A DNA stretch of 32,986 nt, from contig JAHXGL010000007.1 of NCBI GenBank assembly GCA_019923655.1, positions 1 through 32,986 of the forward strand. Direction: 5' to 3'. Source of the DNA: Candidatus Nealsoniibacteriota bacterium. Its GTDB lineage: Bacteria; Patescibacteriota; Minisyncoccia; Minisyncoccales; RBG-13-42-11. The translations under genes were made by a program, and so were the position numbers. Numbering within the stretch: position 1 is the first letter of the stretch; each line of letters begins with the position of its first letter. Positions 8,151 to 17,865 of this stretch are shown here, piece by piece. Under the pieces are notes generated by a model. That model had not been told where the DNA came from and made no database searches. It was given only the letters and a program-made list of their open reading frames with translations.

Positions 8151-10169
8151 TTGAAGGAATTTATGAATAAACAGAAAGCCAAACAGCGAATTACTAAACT
8201 AAAAAAACTTATCTCTCATCACCGCTATTTATATCATGTTCTTAATCAGCAGAAAATTTCTGAAAACGCTCTTGATTCATTAAAAAAAGAGCTTTTTGAT
8301 TTAGAAGAGCAATTTCCGGAATTTATTACCCCTGATTCGCCAACTCAACGAGTAGCTGGCAGGCCTTTAGAAAAATTTACTAAAGTTTATCATCTTCAGC
8401 CCATGCTCTCCCTAAACGACGCTTTTTCTGAAAAAGATTTAGATAGCTGGTTAATTCGGATTAAAAAATTCTTATCTCCTAAAGAAGCCGAACAAATCGC
8501 ATTTTTTTGCGAATTAAAAATTGACGGCTTGGCAGTTGAGCTGATTTACCAAAACGGTCTCTTGAAAACCGGTTCAACTCGCGGGGACGGACTTGTTGGC
8601 GAAGATGTTACTCAAAATTTGAAAACAATTGAAGCTATTCCTTTGATGTTGAAAAGCCCAATTGATTTAATTGTCCGGGGAGAAGTTTTTATCTCTAAAA
8701 AAGAATTTACTAAAGTAAATCAAAAACAGAAACAAGCCGGACTTTCTGTCTACGCCAATCCCCGAAACTTAGCAGCTGGTTCTATTCGCCAATTAGACCC
8801 TAAGATTACTGCCTCTCGTTGCCCTGATTTCTTTGCTTTTGATTTAGATTTTGCTCCGGAAAGCGCCTTAAATTCAAAAACCCACCAAGAAAAACATCAG
8901 ATTTTGAAAACACTCGGCTTTAAAACCAACCCCTATACTAAATACTGCAGGGACTTAAGAGAAGTTTTTAGATTTTATAAACATTGCACTAAACTAAGAA
9001 AGAAAATTCCCTATGAAATTGACGGGATTGTCATTTTTGTTAATTCAAATAAAATTTTTACCAAATTAGGAATAATTGGCAAGACTAACCGAGGTTCAAT
9101 CGCTCTCAAGTTCGCTCTTAAACAGGCAACTAGCCAAATCATAGATATCAAGGTTCAGGTTGGAAGAACCGGCGCCTTAACCCCGGTTGCCTACTTAAAG
9201 CCAGTTAAAATCAGCGGAGCAACTATTACCAGAGCAACCCTGCATAACCAAGATGAGATAAAACGTTTAGGGCTAAAAATTAATGATACTGTTATTGTTG
9301 GCAGAGCCGGCGATGTTATCCCTGACATTATCAAGGTCTTGCCTACTTTGCGAACAGGAGAAGAAAAAGAATTTAAAATGCCCTCTTTGTGTCCTATCTG
9401 TCGATCTGAAATTAAAAAATTAGCGCAAGGAAAAATCTTTTTTTGTCAGAATCTCGGATGTTTTGCCAGGCAAAAAAGGTATTTTGAGCATTTTGTTTCC
9501 AGGTCTGGTTTTGACATTTCTGGCCTTGGCAATAAAATTATCGCCAAATTAATTGAGGCCGGAATAGTTTCTGACCCGGCTGACCTCTTTGAACTAAAAC
9601 AAAGAGATTTAACTTCTTTAGAAGGCATAGCCGCCAAATCAGCTAAAAACTTAATTGAAGCAATTCAAACCAAAAAAGAAATTTCCTTCTCTCGTTTTAT
9701 TTACTGTCTTGGAATAACCAATGTTGGAGAAAAGACAGCCAAAGATTTGGCTCAATATTTTAAAAACCTCCAAAATTTAAGACAAGCTAGTTTTGAAGAA
9801 TTAGAAAAATTAATGGATATTGGCCCGATTGTTGCCAGATCAATTCATCATTGGTTTAGAAAAAAAAGCAACTTGGAGTTTTTAATGAAGCTGGAAAAAG
9901 TTGGCGTGAAAATAATCTCTTTTAGTTTAGAAAAGGGGCAAAAATTGCGAGGAAAAATTTTTGTTTTAACCGGCAGTTTAGAATCAATAACCAGAGAACA
10001 AGCTAAAACCAAAATTAGAGAACTAGCAGGAGAAATCTCTGAATCAATCTCTTCTAAAACAGACTTTCTTGTTGTCGGCAAAGAGCCGGGCATGACAAAA
10101 ATAGAAAAAGCAAAACTTTTAAACATTAAAACAATTAATGAACAATATTTCCTGGAGATGATAAGATGA
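8151..10169 (+). CDS. ligA: NAD-dependent DNA ligase LigA
   Basis: FCELKIDGLAVELIY, RGDGLVGEDVTQNL, Zn finger CPICRSEIKK...CQNLGC, HhH and C-terminal BRCT. Confidence 0.97.
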   Translation: MKEFMNKQKAKQRITKLKKLISHHRYLYHVLNQQKISENALDSLKKELFDLEEQFPEFITPDSPTQRVAGRPLEKFTKVYHLQPMLSLNDAFSEKDLDSWLIRIKKFLSPKEAEQIAFFCELKIDGLAVELIYQNGLLKTGSTRGDGLVGEDVTQNLKTIEAIPLMLKSPIDLIVRGEVFISKKEFTKVNQKQKQAGLSVYANPRNLAAGSIRQLDPKITASRCPDFFAFDLDFAPESALNSKTHQEKHQILKTLGFKTNPYTKYCRDLREVFRFYKHCTKLRKKIPYEIDGIVIFVNSNKIFTKLGIIGKTNRGSIALKFALKQATSQIIDIKVQVGRTGALTPVAYLKPVKISGATITRATLHNQDEIKRLGLKINDTVIVGRAGDVIPDIIKVLPTLRTGEEKEFKMPSLCPICRSEIKKLAQGKIFFCQNLGCFARQKRYFEHFVSRSGFDISGLGNKIIAKLIEAGIVSDPADLFELKQRDLTSLEGIAAKSAKNLIEAIQTKKEISFSRFIYCLGITNVGEKTAKDLAQYFKNLQNLRQASFEELEKLMDIGPIVARSIHHWFRKKSNLEFLMKLEKVGVKIISFSLEKGQKLRGKIFVLTGSLESITREQAKTKIRELAGEISESISSKTDFLVVGKEPGMTKIEKAKLLNIKTINEQYFLEMIR

Positions 10170-11260
10170 AGTTCATATTTATTCATTTAAAAAAACTTGA
10201 TTGGCTGCTTATAATTTCTGTTCTGCTTTTAACTAGTATCGGGCTTTTATCTATCTATAGTTCTTCTCTTGGCAGAGGAGATTTCTTAAATTTTCAAAAA
10301 CAATTTGCGTTTCTGGGAATAGGATTTTTTTTAATGCTAACCGTATCTTTTTTTGACTATCGGGTGTTGCGGAATAATCCTTATTTAATTTTAGCTCTCT
10401 ATTTATTAGGTCTTTTTGCCCTGGCAGGCTTATTTGTTTTTGGCCCGGAAATCAGAGGAGTAAGAACCTGGTATAGAATTGGCCCTATTTCAATTGACCC
10501 GATAAGCTTTTTTAAAATTGTTTTAATTATCTTGTTAGCTAAATACTTTTCTACGAGACACGTAAGGATGTATCAAGTCCAACACATTCTTCTTTCCGGT
10601 TTCTATATTTTACTTCCGGCTAGTTTAATTTTTTTTCAACCAAACCTAGGTCCAGTAATAATCTTGGTTGCTCTTTGGCTTGGAATACTGATTGTTTCAG
10701 GAATAAAGCTGGGTCATTTTTCAATTTTAGCTGTCTGCGGAATTTTAATCCTAATTTTAGGTTGGAATTTTCTGTTAAGAGATTACCAAAAAGAGAGAAT
10801 TATCAGTTTTGTTTCTCCTCAATTTGAGCCCTTGGGAGCGGGCTGGCAGCAAGCCCAGGCGAAAATTGCTGTTGGTTCAGGACAAATTTTAGGGCGAGGC
10901 ATTGGCCAGGGACCGCAAACCCAGGACGGTTTTCTGCCAAAACCTCAAACAGATTTTATTTTTGCCGCCATCTCAGAAGAAATGGGTCTAATAGGGGTAG
11001 CAGTTTTGCTTTTGCTGTTTTTATTCGTCTTAAAACGGATTATTAAAATTGCGCTTAATTCGCGAGAAAACTTCTCGCGGCTTTTTGCTGCTGGCTTTAT
11101 CTTTTTATTAATTTCTCAAATCTTTATTCATATTGGCATGAACTTAGGAATAGTGCCGGTTATCGGGCTTTCATTGCCATTTATAAGTTATGGCGGCAGT
11201 GGTTTAATTTCTCTTTTTATTGGCCTGGGTATTTTACAAAATATAAAGACTCACCAATAA
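10166..11260 (+). CDS. rodA: SEDS glycosyltransferase (RodA/FtsW family)
   Basis: QFAFLGIGFFLM, GVRTWYRIGPISIDP, PKPQTDFIFAAISEEMGL, GLSLPFISYGGSGLISL. Confidence 0.92.
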   Translation: MKFIFIHLKKLDWLLIISVLLLTSIGLLSIYSSSLGRGDFLNFQKQFAFLGIGFFLMLTVSFFDYRVLRNNPYLILALYLLGLFALAGLFVFGPEIRGVRTWYRIGPISIDPISFFKIVLIILLAKYFSTRHVRMYQVQHILLSGFYILLPASLIFFQPNLGPVIILVALWLGILIVSGIKLGHFSILAVCGILILILGWNFLLRDYQKERIISFVSPQFEPLGAGWQQAQAKIAVGSGQILGRGIGQGPQTQDGFLPKPQTDFIFAAISEEMGLIGVAVLLLLFLFVLKRIIKIALNSRENFSRLFAAGFIFLLISQIFIHIGMNLGIVPVIGLSLPFISYGGSGLISLFIGLGILQNIKTHQ

Positions 11261-11269
11261 ATGACTTTA

Positions 11270-11298
11270 GTCTTCCAAATCCGCAAGGATTTGGAAAC
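11270..11298. repeat. Family A repeat (single unit)
   Basis: AGTCTTCCAAATCCGCAAGGATTTGGAAAC perfect-arm palindrome. Confidence 0.85.
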
Positions 11299-11307
11299 TT
11301 TAATTTG

Positions 11308-11391
11308 TGCCGCGGGTGGGACTCGAACCCACATGGGAAAATTCCCAAGCGATTTTAAGTCGCTCCTGTAAACCAATTCCAGCACCGCGGC
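11308..11391 (-). tRNA. tRNA-Leu(TAA)
   Basis: Reverse complement GCCGCGGTGCTGGAATTGGTTTACAGGAGCGACTTAAAATCGCT...CCGCGGCA; class II variable arm. Confidence 0.92.
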
Positions 11392-11464
11392 AAAGCTTTT
11401 TAATTCGAATCCTACACTTTTAAACTCGTTAGAAGTGGTAGCTATTTTAAGTTTCGAACATTGA

Positions 11465-11495
11465 CCTTGTTAGAGAAAGGGTTTCTCTGACAGGG
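11465..11495. repeat. Strong inverted repeat / hairpin 3' of tRNA-Cys
   Basis: CCTTGTTAGAGAAA-GGG-TTTCTCTGACAGGG, 14-bp stem with wobbles. Confidence 0.6.
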
Positions 11496-11498
11496 TAA

Positions 11499-11570
11499 AG
11501 GCGCGGGCGGGAATCGAACCCACGTATGCGCTTTTGCAGAGCGCCGCCTAAGCCACTTGGCTACCGCGCC
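11499..11570 (-). tRNA. tRNA-Cys(GCA)
   Basis: Reverse complement GGCGCGGTAGCCAAGTGG...GCGCTCTGCAAAAGCGC...CCGCGCCT. Confidence 0.93.
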
Positions 11571-11590
11571 ATCAATTTGTGGAACGTTTA

Positions 11591-11620
11591 GGGGTCAGGC
11601 CACTGGGGTTTGACCCCAGG
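11591..11620. repeat. Family B repeat
   Basis: GGGGTCAGGCCACTGGGGTTTGACCCCAGG. Confidence 0.65.
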
Positions 11621-11684
11621 AATAAAAAAACAAATAGGTTCTTTACAAACCTTTTTTCTCAAAAAAAAGAAGGAGGGTTTACCC

Positions 11685-11837
11685 TTAATTTTTCGGGGTT
11701 TCTGAAGAAGTCCCTGGTTCTTCCGGCTCTTTTGGTCCTTTTACTGATTCGGTTTTTCCTTTTCTTTTTATATACAAAAACGCTAATCCCCCAACTAAAA
11801 CAAGTATTGCGACTGCAAAGAGAAGAATATTATTCAT
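11685..11837 (-). CDS. Small 50-aa membrane-anchored protein
   Basis: Minus strand reads MNNILLFAVAILVLVGGLAFLYIKRKGKTESVKGPKEPEEPGTSSETPKN*. More plausible than the listed + strand 86-aa ORF, which starts in a repeat. Confidence 0.55.
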   Translation of the reverse strand: MNNILLFAVAILVLVGGLAFLYIKRKGKTESVKGPKEPEEPGTSSETPKN

Positions 11838-11847
11838 AGTTTTCTAA

Positions 11848-11918
11848 ATTCGTTTCCAAGTTCGACCTTGAAGTTTCCAACCGAGCGCTCAAAGTTGAGT
11901 GCTCGGTTTGAAAGACTA
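11848..11918. repeat. Family A repeat, CCGAGCRCTCAA core
   Basis: GTTTCCAACCGAGCGCTCAAAGTTGAGTGCTCGGTTTGAAAGACT. Confidence 0.85.
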
Positions 11919-11986
11919 AAGAAAATTAAATTTTCTTTTATTACATATTACAAGTTATGTTTTAAATGTCAAGCCTTCAAGTCTGT

Positions 11987-12015
11987 TGTGCCTAAGGGGT
12001 CAAACCCAAGGGATC
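11987..12015. repeat. Family B repeat
   Basis: GTGCCTAAGGGGTCAAACCCAAGGGATC. Confidence 0.65.
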
Positions 12016-12023
12016 TCACACTC

Positions 12024-12944
12024 CTAATTGTATTTGATAAATACTCGCAGTTTAGCGCTGCTTGCTTTTGGATTTTTAATTATTTCTTTTTTGCTGGGCG
12101 TAAGAGGTTTTTTAAAGGGCAGTTTAACTATCTTGGCAGAAGCCATTTCTCTAAAACTTTGTTTAACAATTCTATCTTCAAGAGAATGAAAAGAGATAAT
12201 TATTAATCGGCCGCCTTTTTTTAATCTATTAACAATTTGCGGAATTACTTTTTGCAAAACCAAAAGCTCCTGATTTACCTCCATTCTAATTCCTCTAAAC
12301 ACTTTACTGGCATAATATCCATATTTTCTGCTAAATCTATATTTTGGCGGTGTCGCAAGTTTAATAACAGATAATAAATCGTTAATAGTAACAATAGGAT
12401 GTTTCTTTCGTATCTGAACAATTTTTTTAGCAATTTGCCCGGCATAAGGCTCTTCGCCAAAATTAAATAAGATATTTTTTAATTCATCTTCCTGGTATTT
12501 ATTGAGAACATCATACGCGCTTAAAGATTGGCTTTGATTCATTCTCATATCTATTTCAGAATCAAGATTTTCTTTGCTCTCTCTAAAACTAAAACCCCTT
12601 TCAGGATTTTCCAAATGATGGCTTGAAACGCCCAAATCCAATAAAACACCGTCAACTTTTTTAATCTTTAATTTATCAAGAATAGATTCAAAATTAACAA
12701 AGTTATCATTAACATATTTTATTGAATTCTTAAAAGCGGCTAATTTTTTCTTAGCGAATTTTATTGCTTCAATATCCTGGTCAATACCGATAATTTTTCC
12801 TTTTTTATTGAGAAGCTGCGCAATCATTTGGCAATGGCCACCGCTGCCCAAAGTCCCGTCAACATATACGCCATTTTTTTTAATATTAAGAAATTTTATA
12901 ACCTCTTTAGGCATTACTGGAATGTGCTCAATTTTAATTTTCAT
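12024..12944 (-). CDS. rsmH: 16S rRNA (cytosine1402-N4)-methyltransferase RsmH
   Basis: HIPVMPKEVIKFL, YVDGTLGSGGH, LLDLGVSSHHLENPERGFSFR, GRLIIISFHSLEDRIVKQ. Confidence 0.95.
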   Translation of the reverse strand: MKIKIEHIPVMPKEVIKFLNIKKNGVYVDGTLGSGGHCQMIAQLLNKKGKIIGIDQDIEAIKFAKKKLAAFKNSIKYVNDNFVNFESILDKLKIKKVDGVLLDLGVSSHHLENPERGFSFRESKENLDSEIDMRMNQSQSLSAYDVLNKYQEDELKNILFNFGEEPYAGQIAKKIVQIRKKHPIVTINDLLSVIKLATPPKYRFSRKYGYYASKVFRGIRMEVNQELLVLQKVIPQIVNRLKKGGRLIIISFHSLEDRIVKQSFREMASAKIVKLPFKKPLTPSKKEIIKNPKASSAKLRVFIKYN

Positions 12945-12946
12945 AT

Positions 12947-14227
12947 TTAAAACTTTTCAATCAAATTATAAATATCCCCTGCTCCCATAATAATCACCTT
13001 TTCTCTTCCTGTAAGGTTCTCTTGCAAATACTTGATTATTTTTTCTTTTGGCAGATAAATTACTTCGGATTTATTAATCGCCTTAACCATTTTTTCAGAA
13101 TTAACTTTCTCTTTAATTTCTTTATCTTCCCTGCCAGCAACTCCATAAATGTCAGTAATTATAATTTTATCAACCAGCGCTTCTCTGAGAGTTTTAACAA
13201 AATCATTAAAAAAACAATGGGTTCGGTGGTATTGATGTGGCTGAAAAACGCACCAAATTTCTTTTTTTGGCCATTTTTCGCGAGCTGCCCTTAAAGTAGC
13301 TTTTACTTCTGTTGGATGGTGCGCGTAATCTGAAATGATTGTTATTTGCTTATCATTAATTACTCCTTTTTTTATTTCAAATCTCCGCCAGGAACCGCGA
13401 TATTCTGACAGGGCATTAAAACTAATCTTATCTGAAACTTTTAAGGCTCTGGCTACTGCTAAAGCTGCCAGGGCATTATCCACATTATGTTTTCCCGGTA
13501 TATTCAAAATCTTCTTTAATTTTTTCTCGTCTTTTGAATTTTTGTATTCGCTTTGAGTAATCAATATGCCGTTCTTTTTTAATTTTTTAGCAAATTTAAT
13601 AAATGCCTTCTTAACATTGTTAAAATTTTTAAAATAATCCAAATGGTCTGGTTCAATATTGGTAATTATTGCAATGTCAGAAGAATAATTTAAAAAAGAT
13701 TCTTCGTGCTCGCAGGCTTCAATAACCAAATATTGGATTTTACCCTGAGCTTGTTGAATAGGCTTCCCTGCCCTATAATTACTATCTCCGAATTCTTTAA
13801 CTTTTGTCCCGACAATTACCGTCGGATCTAAGCCGGCTTTAACTAGCAAAAGCCCAAGCATAGCTGTTGTTGTGCTTTTTCCGTGGGTGCCGGAAATAGC
13901 AATAGTAAAATATTGTTTTGTTAATTCGCCAAGGGCTTGAGGATAACTTTGACACTTAATTCCAAGTTTTTTTGCTTTTTTAAGTTCTAAATTGTTTGGC
14001 CTAACTGCCGGACTATAAATCACTAAATCTATATCTTTAGATATGTTTTTATTTTTTTGGCCAATAAAAATTTTTACCCCTTTCTTTTCTAGGGCTTTGG
14101 TAATTTCAGAAGAATTCAAATCCGAACCAGTTATTTGATAACCTTTAGTAAGGTAATACCTTGCTAAAGCTGAAACCCCAATCCCGCCAATGCCGATAAA
14201 ATGAATTTTTAGTTTTGGAATTGACAT
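12947..14227 (-). CDS. murC: UDP-N-acetylmuramate--L-alanine ligase
   Basis: HFIGIGGIGVSALARYYLTKGYQITGSD, AISGTHGKSTTTAM, YAHHPTEVKATL, WCVFQPHQYHRTHCF. Confidence 0.95.
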   Translation of the reverse strand: MSIPKLKIHFIGIGGIGVSALARYYLTKGYQITGSDLNSSEITKALEKKGVKIFIGQKNKNISKDIDLVIYSPAVRPNNLELKKAKKLGIKCQSYPQALGELTKQYFTIAISGTHGKSTTTAMLGLLLVKAGLDPTVIVGTKVKEFGDSNYRAGKPIQQAQGKIQYLVIEACEHEESFLNYSSDIAIITNIEPDHLDYFKNFNNVKKAFIKFAKKLKKNGILITQSEYKNSKDEKKLKKILNIPGKHNVDNALAALAVARALKVSDKISFNALSEYRGSWRRFEIKKGVINDKQITIISDYAHHPTEVKATLRAAREKWPKKEIWCVFQPHQYHRTHCFFNDFVKTLREALVDKIIITDIYGVAGREDKEIKEKVNSEKMVKAINKSEVIYLPKEKIIKYLQENLTGREKVIIMGAGDIYNLIEKF

Positions 14228-14706
14228 GATTCTAATATTATATATTCTGGCCCTCCTTTTTTTAATACGCTTTCCATCACTTCAATTGAATTTACTTCAA
14301 ATTTTAGATTTATCTCTTCATTGACTTCCGGCCTTTCTTCGGGCTCAATTTGCTTGAATTCCCAGATTTTAATTCGCCCCAGGGTAATATGGGGTACTAG
14401 ATTAAACTCTTTAATTCTCTCCCCAACAACCCAAACCATTTTAGGCGGCATCTTTTTAGGAGGCCCATAGCATATCTTATTAAGGGTTATTGAAAAGGGT
14501 TTCTGTTTTGAAGCTAATTCTCTTGTTTTTTTTAAGACATCTAAAAGCTCATCGTTTGAAATATAACCCAAAAATTCCAAAGTAATATGGATATTATCTT
14601 TTAGTGTCCACCTAATAGGCAGTTCGGGCCATTTAACCTGGTATTCCGCCAGTTTATTTTTTATATTTTCCGGTAAATTTATGGCAGTAAAAATTCTATG
14701 GCGCAT
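14209..14706 (-). CDS. thpR: RNA 2',3'-cyclic phosphodiesterase (2H family, ThpR)
   Basis: RIFTAINLPENIKNKL, two 2H motifs HITLEFLG and HITLGRI. Confidence 0.88.
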   Translation of the reverse strand: MRHRIFTAINLPENIKNKLAEYQVKWPELPIRWTLKDNIHITLEFLGYISNDELLDVLKKTRELASKQKPFSITLNKICYGPPKKMPPKMVWVVGERIKEFNLVPHITLGRIKIWEFKQIEPEERPEVNEEINLKFEVNSIEVMESVLKKGGPEYIILESCQFQN

Positions 14707-14807
14707 GTTCTTTCACCGCCTTCGGCGGTTCAGTCAAGTTAAAAATTAAAAGCGAAAAATTAAAAATTACGATTGAATTATATCATTATTTAAGATAAAA
14801 TTAAAGT

Positions 14808-15827
14808 ATGAAAAAAGAAGCTCATCTTTATAAGAAATTAAAGGATAAAAAGGTGCAATGCCAAAATTGCAGCCACTATTGTCTTGTTTTGCCGGGAAAA
14901 AGAGGAATTTGCGGAGTGAGAGAAAACCGGGACGGTAAATTATACGCCCTGAATTACGGTAAAGCTATTGCCGTAGACATTGACCCCATTGAGAAAAAGC
15001 CTTTTTTTCATTTTCTGCCGGGAAGTTGTTCTTTATCCGTTGCCACGGTTGGTTGTAATTTTTCTTGCTTGAATTGCCAAAACTGGGGTATTTCCCAAAA
15101 TTTCAAAAATAAAAAAGAAATTACGGGAGAAGATTTTCCTCCGGAAAGAATTGTGGAATTGGCAATAAAAAACAAATTGCCAAGCATTTCTTACACTTAC
15201 ACGGAACCGGCTATTTTTAGCGAATATGCCCTAGAAACAATGAAATTGGCCAAAAAAGAAGGTTTAAAAAACAACTGGGTGACCAACGGTTTTTGGTCAA
15301 AAGAATTATTTGATTTAATTTATCCTTATTTGGATGCGGCTAATGTTGATTTAAAGGGCTTTTCCGACGAATTCTATATTAAAAATTGCGGTGGTCGGCT
15401 TGGACAGGTTTTAGATACTCTAAAGCAATTAAAGAATAAAAATATTTGGCTTGAGGTGACAACTCTGGCAATTCCCATGTTGTCTGATTCAGAACAAATG
15501 TTCAGAGAAATTGCCAAATTTATTAAGACCGAGCTGGGTTCTGAAATCCCTTGGCATATCAGCCGATTTTCCGGCGCTATTTCTTGGAAATTGCAACACT
15601 TAGCCGACACCCCGGTTGAAACCCTGGAAACGGCTTATAGAATTGGCAAAGAAACAGGTTTGAAATATGTTTATACCGGAAATGTGCCCGGCCTGCCTTC
15701 TGAAGATACTTTTTGTCCAAAATGCAATACCTTAGCAATTAATAGAGCGGGTTATGTTATTTCCCGTTATGACAAAAGCGGCCAATGTCCAAAATGCGGA
15801 GAAAATCTGGATATTATCATTAAATAA
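14808..15827 (+). CDS. amrS: AmmeMemoRadiSam-system radical SAM enzyme
   Basis: CQNCSHYCLVLPGKRGICGVRENRDGKLYALNYGKAIAVDIDPIEKKPFFHFLPGS; radical SAM CNFSCLNCQNW; C-terminal zinc-ribbon-like CPKC..CPKC. Confidence 0.92.
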   Translation: MKKEAHLYKKLKDKKVQCQNCSHYCLVLPGKRGICGVRENRDGKLYALNYGKAIAVDIDPIEKKPFFHFLPGSCSLSVATVGCNFSCLNCQNWGISQNFKNKKEITGEDFPPERIVELAIKNKLPSISYTYTEPAIFSEYALETMKLAKKEGLKNNWVTNGFWSKELFDLIYPYLDAANVDLKGFSDEFYIKNCGGRLGQVLDTLKQLKNKNIWLEVTTLAIPMLSDSEQMFREIAKFIKTELGSEIPWHISRFSGAISWKLQHLADTPVETLETAYRIGKETGLKYVYTGNVPGLPSEDTFCPKCNTLAINRAGYVISRYDKSGQCPKCGENLDIIIK

Positions 15828-15860
15828 TTTCTATTTTCTAGATTCTATATTCTAAATTCT

Positions 15861-16475
15861 ATGATTATTTTCGCTTGTATTTCCCCCCATCCGCCAATAT
15901 TTCTTCCCTCAATAGGTTCAAAAAAAGACCGGGAAGAAGTAAAAAAGACGATTGAAAATTTGGAATTGCTTGGCGAAAAATTAAAAGAATCAAATCCCGA
16001 TTCAATAATCATTTCCGCTCCTCATCTAGATTGGGGTTTTAATGTTCCCCTATTTTTTCTAGCTAAAGATTTCAAAGGAGAAATTGAAACATATTTAATC
16101 GGAACCGAATCGCCAAAATTTTATTTCGAACAAGGCAAAAGAGTTTACAGAGACAGGGTCTCTGCTAAATCTCTTAAATGTGCGGTGGTTGCGTCTGGGG
16201 ATTTATCTCATTGTTTAAAACAAGATGGCCCCTATGGTTTTCATCAAAATGGTCCGAAATTTGACAAAGCTTTAATAGATGCTTTGAGGAAAAAGGACAT
16301 TGAAACAATTTTAAAATTAGATGAAATGTATCCTGAAGCCGGCGAATGCGGATTAAGGTCTATTTGCTTTATACTGGGAATTTTAGAGGCAGCTGATGAA
16401 GATTGGCAGGCAGAAATTTTATCCTATGAAGGACCTTTCGGGGTCGGGTATTTAGTCGCAAGTTTAAAATCATGA
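15861..16475 (+). CDS. MEMO1/LigB-like (class III extradiol dioxygenase fold) protein
   Basis: FACISPHPPIFLPSIG, IIISAPHLDWG, VVASGDLSHCLKQDGPYGFHQNGPKFD. Confidence 0.82.
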   Translation: MIIFACISPHPPIFLPSIGSKKDREEVKKTIENLELLGEKLKESNPDSIIISAPHLDWGFNVPLFFLAKDFKGEIETYLIGTESPKFYFEQGKRVYRDRVSAKSLKCAVVASGDLSHCLKQDGPYGFHQNGPKFDKALIDALRKKDIETILKLDEMYPEAGECGLRSICFILGILEAADEDWQAEILSYEGPFGVGYLVASLKS

Positions 16476-17482
16476 ACTTAAGAGAATTGGAAAAGGTTTT
16501 GAGGGGCGAACCTTCTTTCCGTTTGAGACAAGTTAAAAAAGCGATTTTCAAGGATTTAATTCAAAATTGGGATGAAATTACTACTTTGCCCCAAAATTTG
16601 CGCCAGAAATTATCTGAGAAATGTTCAATTTCAGAATTAAAAGCAGAAAAAATACTGGTTTCAAAAGATAATCAATCCGCTGGCAAGGTTCTTTTCAAAT
16701 TAAAAGACGGTTTCAAAATAGAGTCGGTTTTAATGCGGCATGTTGACGGTAGGATTACGGTCTGTCTGTCTTCGCAAGTTGGCTGCGCGATGGATTGTCA
16801 GTTTTGCGCCACCGGTCAGCAAGGGTTCAAAAGAAATTTAACAAGCTGGGAAATAATTGATCAGGTTTTATATTTTGCCCGTTCCCTTAAAAAAGACAAG
16901 GAAAAAATAACTAATGTCGTTTTTATGGGCATGGGAGAACCGTTTTTAAATTATGATAACGTTTTAGAAACGATAAAGATTTTTAACGATAAAGACGGGT
17001 TTAATTTGGGCGCCAGACACATTTCCATTTCTACCTGCGGCATTACGGAAGGAATTAAGAAACTGGCCAGAGAAAAATTGCAAGTAAATTTGGCCATTTC
17101 ACTGCATGCTTCCAATAATGAATTGAGGGATAAATTAATGCCGATAAACAAGAAATATCCCATTGAAAAAGTTTTAAAGGCGGTTGATGATTACATTGAA
17201 AAAACAAAAAGAAGGGTGATGTTTGAATACCTGATGATTGACAGGGTAAACGATTCTCCGGAGCAGGCCGAGGGATTGGTTAAAATTTTGAAAAAACCTC
17301 TGTATTTTGTTAATCTGATATCGTTTAACCCAATTGGTCATTCCGGATTCAGTCCTTCTCCTGGCTGGAAAATTAAAAAATTCAAAGATATTTTGGAGAA
17401 ACAAGGCGTTGACGTAACCCAACGTTATCGTTTCGGTCGAGAGATTAGGGCTGCCTGCGGTCAATTAGTAGGAGAAAAATAA
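16472..17482 (+). CDS. rlmN: 23S rRNA (adenine2503-C2)-methyltransferase RlmN
   Basis: VCLSSQVGCAMDCQFCATGQQGFKRNLTSWEI, VFMGMGEPFLNYDNV, RFGREIRAACGQL. Confidence 0.95.
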   Translation: MNLRELEKVLRGEPSFRLRQVKKAIFKDLIQNWDEITTLPQNLRQKLSEKCSISELKAEKILVSKDNQSAGKVLFKLKDGFKIESVLMRHVDGRITVCLSSQVGCAMDCQFCATGQQGFKRNLTSWEIIDQVLYFARSLKKDKEKITNVVFMGMGEPFLNYDNVLETIKIFNDKDGFNLGARHISISTCGITEGIKKLAREKLQVNLAISLHASNNELRDKLMPINKKYPIEKVLKAVDDYIEKTKRRVMFEYLMIDRVNDSPEQAEGLVKILKKPLYFVNLISFNPIGHSGFSPSPGWKIKKFKDILEKQGVDVTQRYRFGREIRAACGQLVGEK

Positions 17483-17507
17483 TCAATAACAATCCCATCT
17501 TTCTTAT

Positions 17508-17834
17508 ATGGTTTATGTTTTGAGTTATCCCGAATTGGTTATGGAAGTTGACCCTGTCAAATTGGCTTCGCCCAAAATCCGAAAGATTTTATTTGACAAG
17601 GTGAATCCCAAAAAATTTGGTATAATTGTAAAAACAGCGCCGATAACTCAGCCCAATAGTGATGACGTTGTTTTCAATGGTCATTTTGTAGCAAAAACCG
17701 GTCTTTTACTTCCCGATTTAGATGGTATAGATACGATTGAAAAACAAATCTCAATTGCCTGTCAAAAAGCCGGAATAAATCCTTCCTTTGAAAAAATCCT
17801 AATTTATAAGTTTACTGTTGAAAAATATCAATAA
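17508..17834 (+). CDS. Hypothetical protein, 108 aa
   Basis: Uninterrupted ORF in a co-directional run; no family recognised. Confidence 0.6.
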   Translation: MVYVLSYPELVMEVDPVKLASPKIRKILFDKVNPKKFGIIVKTAPITQPNSDDVVFNGHFVAKTGLLLPDLDGIDTIEKQISIACQKAGINPSFEKILIYKFTVEKYQ

Positions 17835-17865
17835 TGCCGAAAAGTGTTCTCGGAATATTAGAAAT

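Noticed and set aside
11399-11464. Possible additional tRNA remnant (TTCGAATCCTAC)
   Set aside because: Only a T-loop-like string; no acceptor, D- or anticodon arms could be assembled. It fits a weak hairpin.
11868-12206. Plus-strand 112-aa ORF
   Set aside because: Antisense to rsmH and spans repeats; rsmH has clear motifs.
14708-14730. CCGCCTTCGGCGG hairpin between thpR and amrS
   Set aside because: Short common UUCG-type hairpin in a divergent intergenic region, without a T run or evidence of function.
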